A stretch of 64,000 nt of DNA from Isoetes taiwanensis (Eukaryota; Streptophyta; Lycopodiopsida; Isoetales; Isoetaceae). The DNA is taken from the NCBI GenBank assembly GCA_021234155.1, contig JAJEKV010000048.1, forward strand, positions 1,639,873 through 1,703,872, written 5' to 3'. Shown here piece by piece: positions 1 to 10,244 of this stretch; within the stretch, counting starts at the first letter, position 1, and each line of letters begins with the position of its first letter. Under the pieces are notes generated by a model, which saw only the letters and a list, made by a program, of their open reading frames with translations, searched no databases and was not told the DNA's origin. Position numbers and translations under genes: made by a program.

Positions 1-99
1 TGGATTGCAAGAAGATTGGGGCGGTATATTTTAGGCCCTTTTTACTAATTGAGTTATTGGCTGGGAGTTGCATGTCCTTTGTCGTACCTTCAGGAGTTG

Positions 100-300
100 T
101 AGAGAAATATACCAAGTCGACAATGTGGAGAAATAGACCAAGTAGGAGTTATGGAGAATAAGACTAGGTCCACAATGTGGAGAAATAGACTAGGTAGAAT
201 TTGTGAAGAAATAGACTAGGTACACAATGTGGAGAAATAGACTAGGTAGAAATTGTGGAGAAATAGACTAGGTTGACAATGTTGAGAAATAGACGAGGTA
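100..300. repeat. 26-bp minisatellite
   Basis: About eight tandem units of roughly 26 bp share the core gaaatagactaggt, with alternating variants between cores. There is no open frame across it. It runs directly into the 71-bp direct repeat that follows. Confidence 0.9.
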
Positions 301-438
301 GGACATTGTGACTTAGAGTTGCAAGTAGGTCTAAACAGAAGGTTACATCATGATAAACTGCAAATCGGGTAGGACATTGTGACTTAGAGTTGCAAGTAGG
401 TCTAAAGAGAAGGTTATATCATGATAAATTGCAAATCG
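297..438. repeat. 71-bp tandem direct repeat (2 copies)
   Basis: The copies at 297-367 and 368-438 are nearly identical, both beginning ggtaggacattgtgactta, with only a few substitutions. They abut the 26-bp array and look like a local duplication. No coding potential was seen. Confidence 0.9.
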
Positions 439-1137
439 CCATCCAAGTTGTTTGTTCTTCGAGCAATTTCTCCTCTTTAATTGGTAAAGCTAATTCTAGG
501 TCTCAAAGTGCCCTTATATGAAAGTTAAGACCACATAGCATTTTAGGTAGAAAGAGCTTATGATGATAGTGCTCGAATAAGTGCATTAATAGATGCATGT
601 TTATAAACTTTAGTATTGTGGTGTTGCATTAAGTTATGCCTTTAGTTCAAAATCCTTTTCTCACAATTTATGTGCTAGGGAACCGCCACCTTTGAGTGGT
701 TTCCATTTGAAATCGGTAATGGCGCCTTTGAAGCCTTGCGGCAAATACTGGCGGCGGTATCAATGAAGCGGGCGGTCTTTGCCGTTTTCAAAAAAACCAC
801 TGCGGCGGCGTTCCAGTCGTAATCCCCCTGCTCCCCGGAAATTCCGTGCACCCCTTTTTTTTCTCTCCTCCTGCTTTTGCGATGGCGGAGATCCCGAGGT
901 CTACCCGCGATTTTAAGCGTAGGTGTTGGCGGCCTACCGCCATTTCTGCAGCAGATGGTAAGCGTGGGATGCGAGGACGCGTTAAGCGTGTTTTCTTAGC
1001 GATCTTAGCGTAGGGTGTTGGCGCCATTTTTCTCTGGCCATGGTAGCGAGGGATCTTGGATGCGGCGTTAAGGGCGGTTTTCTTGGTAGTTTTCATTCCC
1101 TTTTTTTTTTTTTTTTTTCTAATCTTTTGTTCTTGCT
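439..1137. other. Unassigned stretch, GC-rich in its second half
   Basis: AT-rich sequence gives way at about 665 to GC-rich sequence with runs of GCGG, then a poly-T tract at 1101-1118. No convincing protein homology was found on either strand. It may be the 5' flank or leader of the recombinase element that follows, but no terminal repeats were found. Confidence 0.4.
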
Positions 1138-3541
1138 TTGGCCGATTTGGTTCTAGGTGAAGGATTTGGCCGATTTGGTCTTGCAGAAATGGGGGAACCA
1201 AGGTTTCTTTTGGTCCTTTTAGTTCTTTATCTTGCTAGGAGGGTTTCTGATTCGTGTTTAAGTAGCAGACCCTCGTTTAGACTTGTGGAGGATGATCTAT
1301 TGGATGATAATACTATGGAAGATGACACTTTGGTTGCTGAGAATATTATACAGTCCACAGATCCTTTAGAGGTAGAAAATTTGTTAAGGGATATAGAGAA
1401 AGAGCCGTGGTTTGGTGAATGTTTTGTCGATAAAGAAGGGGACAAGGATACCAAAGAGTATGCTTCAGGCATCGATGTTGAGATGCTTAGAGATGTTGAT
1501 AAGGGAGGTAAGGACAAGTCTAAGAAGCAAACAAAACGGGCAAGGGCTTAAGTTTGATGGATGGAGGCGATTTGCTCGTAAAAAGTCATGACTTGCCTTT
1601 TCCAATTGACTTGAGTATCCCTATTGAAGAATTACCCGATGATCACCGAACGAGATGCTTGTTCGATTTATGATACAAGTTAGGAAGAAGGATGGGAGCA
1701 TGTTTCCTCAACAAGTGTAACTTCAATTTATTCTAGTTTAATTTTAGATTAATTTTAAATGTTATGGTTTAGTTAGGTTTCTCATAGGATGTAGTTACGT
1801 TTCTGATAAGTTGTGTTAGGTTTCTGTTAGGTTTTAGTTAGGTCTGCGTTAGGTACCAGGTTTTGTTTAGGTTAGTTTATATAAGTTTTCAACTTTTTTT
1901 TATTACTTCATTTTCTTTTATGTATTCTAATGTTTTGTATTCTTGTTGTAGTTTAAATTGCTTGCTGAAAGCAATAGGGAAGATTCTTAGGAAGAATCAG
2001 GAATCGAAGACGCCTTCATCATGCAAGAGAACACCTGGCTTTAATATCTGTCGTGATCCTGGATACATTAGGGCTAGGGCTGCCTTTGTTGCTGCAGTTG
2101 ATAGGTCTAGAAAACTAGGTATTGGCGTCAGCAAGAAAAAAGCACAGGCTATTCCATATAATTCTGAAAGAGACGTTTTAGAGGATATAGATTTTCAGAT
2201 AAACACTCCTAAGGGCATGCAGAAACGTCTTTGCTTCTATCTTTGTACTAGGTTTGCCATTAGGGGTGCGAGTGAGTTGTATGAAGTGAAAGATGTGGAT
2301 TTGACGCTTGAGTCTGATGGAGCTTCTGAGTATGTGCTTTACAATGAAAGGACAAGTAAGACTTGGGGAACTACAGTTATGAGATACGATCCAAGCCATT
2401 TTCGTCCTGCAATTTGGAGTTTCAAGAAGATTTTGTTCCGACATACAAACAAGATGTCGCATCTACCCGCGGAAGGATAATCCCGCGCCAAGACCTTTCT
2501 TCCTACTGAAGCGATTTCAAATTATAAATCTCGTGTTAGTATTTTCTGTTCTATAATTTCAATTTATTTGGTAATTCTAATGAGTTATTTTGTGTTTGAT
2601 TTGGTTTTCAAGGAGGGTCGGGTGTAACAACATATCAAAGTGGATTCGTAATATGGGAGCCTTGATTGATGTGGATATATGCAACAAGAGCGTCAGCGTG
2701 TCAACCGTGAACGAATGTCAATGGGTGGTGTGCCCCCGAAGTTGGAAAGCTAATTACGGGGCATCGTGGGACGTAATCTTATCGGGTAAGTTCTATTTGT
2801 TTTTTGTTTATTTGATTTATAGTTTATTTTTCTTGACACGTTGGTTCTTGTATGATCTTTAGGTATGATCGTAGTCAGGAAATCCAAGTTAATGCTGCTA
2901 TGAGCATCAACAGCAAACCTTATAATGATGATGGTAGCTTGCGTTTGTACTCTGATGTACTTAATGAGATGATTCGGAGTAAAGAAAATACATTGCTTGG
3001 TTCACGTTCTGCAAAATGTTTGGTTGACAAGTCTTCTGCGTCAGGTATAATTGCAGCTTATAATTAGTAGGTTGGTACTGTTTTAACTGAAAAGCAATGC
3101 AACATTCCAGTTCTTTGTGCTAATTATGGTGTAGTTGTGACTGACCATCGTGCGGCATCAAGTGATGCAATGATATGTGATCAACAAAATGTTGTGTCTG
3201 ATGGAAGTGATAAAAGCGATCAAATTCAAGTTTCTGAAGTTAAACCTAATGATGAGGAAGACAAAAATTTGGTGGATTATTGGGCTTTCGAAGAATTCTT
3301 AAAGACAAATCCTGAGCTTCAGAAATATTTTCCTCCCACTGTTGAAGTGAAGAATGTTGGTAAGTCTAACTCTAGTGTGTATAATTCTAGTGGTTAGTTT
3401 AATTCTAATGTGTTTTAACCTGCAGGTGGTCACTCCTTTGTTGGTGCAACTTTCAATAACTGCACGTTCATTCAAGTTCCTGATTCTAGTGGTGTGCCTT
3501 TATTGTTGGAGAGGGGAAACAGCGGTTTAGCACTTTCTTCA
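1138..3541 (+). pseudogene. Decayed Crypton/ZMYM-type tyrosine recombinase
   Basis: A split, frameshifted coding region that follows the order of the Crypton-derived tyrosine recombinase domain (DUF3504-like, as in ZMYM2 and QRICH1). Seen in order: an acidic N-terminus (1138-1551); KFDGWRRFARKK near 1550; IPIEELPDD and VRKKDGSMF (1615-1705), resembling the family's ELP and RKKDG signatures; a core at 1950-2480 with FAIRGASEL at the first catalytic Arg, then EVKDVDL; NKSVSVST near 2680 where N-H-S-L-R is usual; ITGHRG near 2755; and after a GT-AG intron (about 2788-2862) GYDRSQE, which carries the nucleophile Tyr. The C-terminal part ends with TFNNCTF (3137-3541), a patch common after such domains. 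Lesions: box II reads NKSVS, with Lys for His and Ser for Arg; frames shift at about 1550, 2700 and 2770. It could be a dead Crypton or a decayed domesticated gene. Ends are not defined. Confidence 0.6.
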
Positions 3542-3619
3542 TGATATTTGTTTTGGTTTGAACTCTGTCATGTCAAAACTTTATCTGGGAACTTCTGTCA
3601 TGTTCTGTTGATGATAAGT

Positions 3620-3828
3620 GTTTTGTCTAATTTTCAAGTGGACACCTATCAACCACTTTTATATGAAACTGTGTATCTTCAAACCCTTACTGTGTCGAAA
3701 CTGTGTGGAAACTTTATCTGTGTGCAAACTTTTATATGAAACTGTGTGGAAAATTCTATCTGGAAATCACTTTTATATGAAACTGTGTGGAAACTTTATG
3801 AAACTGTGTGGAAACTGTGTGGTGGCGG
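3620..3828. repeat. Degenerate tandem repeat, core tatatgaaactgtgtgga
   Basis: Five to six imperfect units of about 24-45 bp share the core tatgaaactgtgtggaaa. They produce low-complexity translations with no homology. They lie immediately downstream of the recombinase relic. Confidence 0.8.
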
Positions 3829-4019
3829 CGCTCTAAGCGGCACCGCCAGGAAACCCTTACCCAAAATATTACAAAAAAAAAACTTATAGTGGAAACTCCA
3901 GGAATTTCCAGGGAGCAGGGGTTTACCTATTGACAACCCATTATCTAACACAATTATTGAATTTGTGTGTGCAATATACATTCTCGTCATGGACTTGCAA
4001 GAGCACAGAAACCGGCTAA

Positions 4020-4205
4020 CCAAAAGAGGGTTTAGGTTTACAAACCTAGTTGATTTAGGTTTACAAAGCCAATTAACGAAAAAATTATAATTGTAACCAA
4101 AAGAGGACTTAGGTTTACAAAACCCAACTGATAAAAAATTATACTTGTGACTAGAAGACGCTTAGGTTTACAAATCCAATTGATGAACAAATTATGATTG
4201 TTGAG
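4020..4205. repeat. About 58-bp tandem repeat (3 degenerate units)
   Basis: Three units share ttaggtttacaaa, a CCAA(T/C)TGA segment and an AAATTAT segment. Divergence between units is substantial. Nothing is encoded. Confidence 0.75.
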
Positions 4206-4689
4206 AAATATCAGGTCGAACATGACAAGCGTGAGAAGGGACAGATCACCAACATCTATAAACTCTAGCTAACCTCGCTCAAAGTACCATCACCGTTGCA
4301 GCAAACATTTCCTATGAAACAAACTCAAGATCGATAGTTGAAAACGACAACAAAGACAAGCATAGAATACATGAACAAATGAGGATACAGAAGAGGGCCA
4401 CTCACTAGTAGATCGAGTAAAGGATAATGATCCATGTTTGCTTACAAAAAAAAAAAAACTCAAAAAATAATTCTTTCCGTACACTCAGATGGTCCAGAGA
4501 GGATTTCAGGGTGAAACCCCCTTGATTGTTAGGTACCTTGTATAGTAAGAATTTTGGGAAATAACTGTACATAGAAAGTGTAATAATGTGGCAAAAAAAT
4601 ATGAAGTACCCGAGTGAAGTCCTCATTGGGATGACAAATTCACCCTTTTGGGTTTCCAAGGAAAACTCTAGTGAGAAAAAGTCATCAAG
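4206..4689. other. No gene recognised
   Basis: AT-rich sequence without recognisable coding or RNA features. It lies 3' (minus-strand sense) of the reverse transcriptase remnant and may include its degraded 3' region. Confidence 0.4.
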
Positions 4690-5300
4690 TTTCTTGAAGG
4701 TACACCTATGTTGGCAATGATGAAGAATCCATGCAATAATGAACAAGGCGAATGCAATACTCATTGAAATCCAGATGTTGAACTAGATATTTACAAGAAT
4801 CACAACTTTGCAATTAAGTTCTATTGAATTGACATCTGAACTCTTGTTTAAGTATCCCAATAGCCATGGACTCTTGTCTTATCCAAATTCACCTGCATGT
4901 CAATTTTAGTGCAAGACAATGTTCATGCATTAAGCTATTTTTGCATATGTGTCTGCAAGCGAGCCATCATCCGCGTACATCAAAAGTCTTACCATATACC
5001 CATAAAGATCTGTATTGCCTCCTGCATTCACTCCGAGCACTCATCCAAGCCATCAATAAATAGTTTAAACAGGGTGGGAGATAATGGGCAGTCTTGTTTC
5101 ACGTGGATGTTACTAGATCTTTTGTTAAAAACATCCAACAAGAAGGGAAATGATAATTGCAGTCATCCTTTTTCATATAAGGTTCACAATGCTTCTCTCA
5201 ACTCAATGGATACATGTAGTTGCTCCATTATTTTTCCATTTATTCCTTGGCACTTTATCAAATGCCTTCTTAAAATCCAAAAAAAATTATAGGCTGGTTA
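4690..5300 (-). pseudogene. LINE reverse transcriptase remnant
   Basis: On the minus strand near 5285-5240 the translation reads DFKKAFDKVPR, the RT motif of non-LTR retrotransposons. About 160 nt further on it reads QDCPLSPTLFKLFIDGLDE (about 5095-5040), matching the family's QGCPLSPxLF motif. Then come VNLDKTRV (about 4910) and a degraded KYL segment. These are in different frames with several stops, so this is a non-autonomous remnant. The FADD catalytic box between these motifs was not found. It differs in wording from the L1-type LINE at 17-23 kb and probably belongs to another clade. Confidence 0.75.
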
Positions 5301-5571
5301 TTTTCTTACCTTGACAAAATCTATGATTGTCTTTAGACTTACCAGATGGTCTGGGGTAGGATCTTTTTATTCTAAATCATGCTCAAGTCTCTGCAGCCTT
5401 CTATCGAATGCCCAGGTCTGCTTTGGTTATGCTTGATTGATTTTACTCCCCAGCTATTGCTGTCTAGTCCCCTATCTGTTTCTACTTGCCTTGGCCTATT
5501 CCTATTTTCGTCCAGTTATTTCAAATTCATTGTTCTGGCCTTTCAGTTCCTGTCTAATATAGCGTCAAAAT
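5301..5571. other. Upstream flank of retroposon A
   Basis: Pyrimidine-rich stretch that may be the 5' leader of copy A. Copy B has a comparable CT-rich leader before its conserved ATG, but the two leaders do not align well. Confidence 0.3.
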
Positions 5572-6449
5572 GACCCATAAGGTCATATGCATGGCTAGGG
5601 AGACCCGCAAAGCAAAGAACCTCATTAGGGTGCCCATGCCAATCTCTGATAAGCCTATGACCCCAGGATTGAGCCCTACCTTCAGGCAGCTCCTTATTTT
5701 GGGCCCCATTGTCCTATCCTCGCATCTTCAGTTGCGGCCTTGGACAGAATTGTTGCTCGGATCCATTGCATGCCCCCAGAACTGTTGGTCAGAGTCCGCA
5801 CGGTCCAATCTACCATCACTCTCATGGAGACATCTGCTCAGTTACCCTTAGAAAGCTGGGTACAGCTTTTAGAGATACTGCTACAGTCGGTAGGGCACAG
5901 CTCAGTGAAGCACATCAATGTTCCACTAGCGCCTGCACATGTGCATGCTATGCCCCAAGAAGATAATACAGTACCTAGGTGCACGCAGCTGCCGCCGGAG
6001 GATTGTTTACCCGCTACGCCGACAGAGGTCCCGCATTCGGAGCCTGGTACAGCCACAGAACACACATCTGCCCTGAGCCTCCGCATTGTAGGTCTTGAAG
6101 AGGCGAGTGACACTCCTGCTACAGCTGAGGTGGACCGGTTTTTCGCTCAGGTGATGCACATACAGGCAGAGGGCATCCTTTCGGCACATTGAGTTGGAGC
6201 AGCACGACTCGACCGCCCCCGACACCTGCTAGTTCGTTTTCGAGATGCCTTGTCTAGACTGCACATCCTATGGCATGGCAATCACTTGAAAGGAACCGCC
6301 TTCTCAGTCCAGGAAGACCTCACCCCCGCACAACTCTTCAGACGAAAGGAAGAATTATGCCGGGTCCTCGAGGCTCGCCTACAATGGAAGTGGGCCGTAT
6401 GCAGAGGAGGCCAGACTATCATCCAGGATCACTGGCCACTTGATCCGTG
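5572..6449 (+). pseudogene. Retroposon A ORF (LINE ORF1-like, decayed)
   Basis: About 290 codons in shifted frames. Start: M at 5572 followed by MARETRKAKNL, homologous to MARKIKRMARETRKEKNL of copy B (ATG at 26022). Middle: QLPLESWVQLLEILLQSV, then an acidic linker and IVGLEEASDTP. C-terminal block: LRDALSRLHILWHG through LTPAQLFRRKEEL and WAVCRGGQTII, ending DHWPLDP. The last block resembles the general layout of LINE ORF1 C-terminal domains (Arg-rich helix, then a W-x-x-R-G element); this is an inference. No endonuclease or RT is encoded, so the element would depend on a partner LINE. Copy A has frameshifts near 5710 and 6195. Confidence 0.55.
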
Positions 6450-6653
6450 AACAATTTCTTTATAGCCCTGTGCTTCGCGGTTCCATTTTGGTTTCGGTCT
6501 TGGTTTGGCTTTTACCTTTTCGTTTTATTGTCTATGCTGTTATTTGACATGGAGCATAGCCCCCGAGTTCTGCTTGGGCTTATGCCCGCTTGTTTTGTTC
6601 TCGGTATTGTGATTTGTTAGGGGGCTCAGTCTCCGAGTTCCAGGGCGATTTTG

Positions 6654-7372
6654 TTTCGAGCTTCAATTTGAGTTGTAGCAACCTTGGCGAATCTTTCATC
6701 CATCAAGCGATGGAATATATAGTTTTTTCTCAAGTAAAATTTGGGTCTACAATATATATTTGTCATGTCCGTATACAGTTGTAACGTAATGCTCACATAA
6801 TGAATATACATGTTACCAGATATTGGCATATGATTGTAAATTTCAATATCTCCACACTAAGGGCTAAACAACAACAAGTACACAAACTTAGCCGAGGCAT
6901 GATTGCATATTATGGTGGGCAAGCACAAACCGATTTGATTTCAGTCATCTTTTTAAGATTGGATAAACAACAGACCAAAAGCAAAAATACTCCAGGATTG
7001 CATACCTGGATGTTGGAACTGGATCATGAAATCCATATAACATGCATGGTTTTTTCCCTTTCCTTTTTTTTTCCTTGGAGGTAAATAGCAATTCTAAGAA
7101 ACTCACCAAGAATAGAATTCATATTAATTTTACATGATTTTTGGGGGTTAAGGGGCGATTTTAGAATAATTACCAAGAATAAAATTCACATAGGGGCGAA
7201 TCCAAAAATCCATCATTTAGTGATGTAGGCTAACTTATGAGTGGAGGGAGAAAATTTTGTAGATAAGGTGGCGATATTTTATTGGCACCACTCCTAATTG
7301 ATCCTACTCAACAATAGTGAAAACAAAATGCAAATGTCCAAACAAATAGCCTTTTGGCGATATTTCGAGCTT
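6654..7372. mobile_element. Insertion inside retroposon A with 10-bp target duplication
   Basis: The 10-mer tttcgagctt occurs at 6654-6663 and again at 7363-7372. Removing the 699 bp from 6664 to 7362 plus one copy restores collinearity with copy B. The inserted DNA has no clear terminal inverted repeats or ORF. A Mutator-like target length is suggested but the class is unknown. Confidence 0.6.
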
Positions 7373-7488
7373 AAGGGCTACCCTGCCGAGTTCTGTTAGG
7401 GCTCATGCCCTCTTTTTATGTTCTGGTCCCATAACTCGATTGGGTTCTCGCGAACGTTAAAAACTCTCTTATCTTATCTTATCTTCTT

Positions 7489-8230
7489 CCCCCATTGGCT
7501 AAACGTTTGCTTTATGATTGATGCAAACAATGGCTACTTACCATCAATGCATGACTAGTTATTAGCATGTAGAGGGTCTCCTACTTTAAAACTTGGCTTG
7601 GTTTGCCATGCTTTGGAGAATACTTGTACCAATATAGCAATACTTTGTACAACTTACTATCGGTCCACTTCAGGAGCTAAGCTCCCATGCCTTCGGCAAT
7701 TCATGCCTTGCGATTGGCCAACTCTTTGGTCCGTTTACCACATCATTCTTAGGAATGATTCATTTTCTTTCATTTCTTATCCCCTATATATAGTATAAGG
7801 AACACGTGTGTTTTTATTAGATCTTGTGGAGCAAGAACATTAATTGGTTTAGTTTGTTTCAACTTACTCGAGAAATTCTTTGGCTCTTCAATATTGCTTG
7901 GAACAACTCCTCTTGCTTTTGCTTAAGGTAATGTCGTTTTTGTCTCCTGATAAGCTTCCTTAAATTTGTTGACGATTGCCATTTCTGTTCCCCTGTCCCC
8001 CAAGAATTGCATTTGAGCGTTTTAAGGATTCTTTGTGGCAGAAAATAATTCTTCACAGATTCTAATAAAAGCATTGTGATTTTGTCATTTTTACATCATA
8101 CCACATTGGTAGCATCTCGTAGGACATGGGAAGAGAGAGATAGATATATAGATAGTATTTTTTATGTCATACCACATTGACAACATCAGTGAGGATATAT
8201 GACGTACAAAAATGAATGAAATGATGTCTT
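7489..8230. other. No gene recognised
   Basis: AT-rich unique-looking sequence between retroposon A and the fold-back repeat. No exon, RNA gene or repeat structure can be supported. Confidence 0.4.
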
Positions 8231-8310
8231 GTATTACATCTTAAAGTTTATTAGGAAGTCGTTGATATCTAATATAGCAAAATTAACAACACTAAACAAT
8301 TTTGGAATAT

Positions 8311-8460
8311 GGTGTAGATAACGCCCTGGCCAGAGGGCGTTACCGGAAAAAAAATTCGAGGGCCATGTGGCCATGGCCAAAATGGCGAGGGTGTGGCCGC
8401 AAGCGCCTCCGAGCCATTTTGGCCATGGCCACATGGCCCGAATTTTTTTTTTCCTGGTGC
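8311..8460. repeat. Fold-back (inverted repeat) element
   Basis: Arms at about 8347-8386 and 8413-8450 are near-perfect reverse complements (ggccatgtggccatggcca and mirror), separated by about 26 nt. The outer end holds a second hairpin, aacgccct..agggcgtt. A single arm of the same family, including the ggtgtagataacgccct end, recurs in opposite orientation at 55880-55965. Confidence 0.8.
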
Positions 8461-8480
8461 CGAGGGCCGGCATGCTATCG

Positions 8481-9144
8481 CCTTAACACTCCGGTCCAAG
8501 GGTTTACACTCGCTGATGGCTTTGTTCTTTCTTTGAAAAGCTTTGTGTTTTAGGTGTCGGGGTTTGCCTCAATCTTCACCGGTTCAAGCCGAAAAAGAGT
8601 TCGTGGTTTTGGGCCGCGAAATGATCGCTCTTGGGATCTTAGAACGGAAGCGTAAAAATCCGGGTTAGAAACGTATGGGCCTGGATCTTAGAACAAAAGG
8701 GCAAAACAGAAGTTCGTGGTTTTTCGCAAAGCAAAACGAAGTTTTGGGGCGCAAAAGCGTAGTTCTTGTGCCGCAAATGATCGAGTTCAAAGTTTTTGGG
8801 CAAAGCAAACGAGAGTTTTTTGGCCGCAAAACGAGTTCTTAATGCGCAAATGATCGAGTTCAAAGTTTTTGGGCAAAGCAAACAGAGTTTTTGGGCCGCA
8901 AACAGAGTTCTTGTGCCGCAAATGATCAGAGTTCAAAGTTTTTGGGCAAAGCTTTCTTGATCAGGGCTATGATGCTTGCATAACGCCCTAGAAGAATCGA
9001 GCGCAGCTTATAACATCCTAGGACAATCGAGCTCCGCACTCTGAAAAGTTTTTGGGCCAGTCGTGTTATTAGTGGGTAACAGCTGTTCAAGGAACGGTCA
9101 AGATTTAATCTAACCGTGTAAACCCGAGGACCGGAGTGTTAAGG
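8481..9144. mobile_element. 664-bp TIR element (MITE-like)
   Basis: Terminal inverted repeats of 29 nt at 8481-8509 and 9116-9144 match at 27 positions (ccttaacactccggtcc core). The termini include TTAA on both sides, so whether TTAA is target duplication or TIR is unresolved; piggyBac-like or CACTA-like origins are possible. There is no ORF. The interior is a tandem repeat. Confidence 0.75.
8694..8955. repeat. About 72-bp tandem repeat inside the TIR element
   Basis: Around 3.5 units, each with gttcaaagtttttgggcaaa followed by a ccgcaaa segment. The repeat fills much of the TIR element's interior. Confidence 0.85.
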
Positions 9145-9494
9145 TTAGGTAACAAGGTGCTAGTTAAAACTAGGCAAAAAAAACCAAGACTCTCCTCTCT
9201 CTTTAAACATGGCAAAGAAGAAAGAACATACTGCGCAGATGATATTAGCGAATCAATCAAAAAGTACAAGGCAGGCAAGCGATCCAATGAAGGACAGATA
9301 TAAGAAAAACGGAAGTGAGTAACCGGAGCAAAATTTTTACTATTTATTTCGGTTACTACTTTCCCAAGCGGCCATTATCTACAATTTCGTTGACAAATGA
9401 ACAAGCTACTACATTCATTGGACCTGGTCATTTTTTCTGAGAGCAGAATCTCAAGTGGGTTTTTTTCCACGATGTCTGTACTAACTTAGAGCTC
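9145..9494. other. Spacer between two TIR elements
   Basis: No gene or structural element recognised apart from AT-rich host-like sequence. Confidence 0.35.
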
Positions 9495-9812
9495 TTAACA
9501 AGCATGGTTAGAAGTTAGGAGTTAGGAGTTAGCTAACGCCTAACGTATAATAACGTCTAACTAGCTATTCTCAAACATACTAACGCCGTTAGTTTCGCCA
9601 CAAAAAAAAAAATTCAGATTTTGGAAATTTAATATATCACCTGGACTAATTTCGACACGTAGATTACGAATTTGCAATAAAAAGAACTAAAATCATACTC
9701 TATCTTATGCCAATCACAAGTTACACAATCGTTCAAGTAGATAGCCACTGCTTACACTTGCTTACACATTTGAAATCAAATGATATTTGCCTTTTTGAAC
9801 TAATTTTTTGTA

Positions 9813-9870
9813 CAGAGATTCCAATCAGATCCATCTAAGTGCAGAGATTCCAATCAGATCCATCTAAGTC
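9813..9870. repeat. 28-bp tandem duplication
   Basis: The sequence cagagattccaatcagatcc plus its continuation occurs twice head to tail. It lies inside the TIR element. Confidence 0.85.
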
Positions 9871-10040
9871 TATCAAGATTTAGAGGCAGCTGGAAAATTG
9901 TTCTTGGCAGCTTGAGAGTATCTACCCATGTTAAATCATTCAAAAGATAATAATCCATAAGGGACTGAAGAAAACTTCATAACTACCTTCTAGGATTCAC
10001 ATGTGTTATCAGATATTTTCATTAGACTTCTTTGAAGTAC

Positions 10041-10244
10041 CTGTTTAAGCTTTGATGCTGGCCAATTCGGAGCAGGGAACCCTATCTCTCTAAGTTGCCC
10101 AGCTGCATAATTTAAAGAATATTACACCTTTCTCACTCATACAACCTAAGTGCAAATGTTGTACATACATATGATGGTGCAAATGCCGTCTACTCCCTCA
10201 GCATATGTGAATGAACGATCACTCAACTTGAAAAGCCACGCCAC
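10041..10244 (-). pseudogene. Two IFT57-like exons (gene fragment)
   Basis: Exon 10244-10169 has acceptor taacag and donor gtatgt; exon 10102-10041 has acceptor atgcag and donor gtactt. Spliced, they read in one frame: VAWLFKLSDRSFTYAEGV, DGICTIIS, then GQLREIGFPAPNWPASKLKQ. The pattern W-L-F-x-L, an acidic spacer, an I-x-x-x-L-R-x-x-G-F-x-x-P stretch and P-x-S-K-L resembles the N-terminal region of IFT57, an intraflagellar transport B-complex subunit. IFT genes are kept in plants with flagellate sperm. No further exons were recognised on either side, and the pair lies inside a TIR-bounded element, so a captured fragment is most likely. Family assignment is from recalled family features. Confidence 0.4.

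Larger units (their letters stand above)
5572..7488 (+). mobile_element. Retroposon copy A (hairpin plus microsatellite 3' end)
   Basis: Homologous to copy B from a shared ATG onward. Both encode a MARETRK start, a middle part with QLPL(E/G)SWV, and a 3' region of G-rich phrases such as ggggct..gtc.ccgagtt. The 3' end is ggtcccata, a small hairpin (7433-7446: AACTC, loop GATT, GGGTT), then cgttaaaaa and a CTTAT-type tail (7468-7487). Copy A is interrupted by an insertion at 6664-7372. Its 5' end is not defined. Confidence 0.75.

Noticed and set aside
100-438. Regular short repeats resembling a CRISPR array
   Set aside because: Units are contiguous and degenerate with no unique spacers, and the DNA is a plant nuclear sequence; it is a minisatellite.
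788-1201. Minus-strand Lys-rich open frame
   Set aside because: It reads through the poly-T tract and GC-rich repeats; no family similarity and no splice context.
8302-8553. Open frames with WPWPKW on both strands
   Set aside because: They arise from the fold-back repeat and mirror each other.
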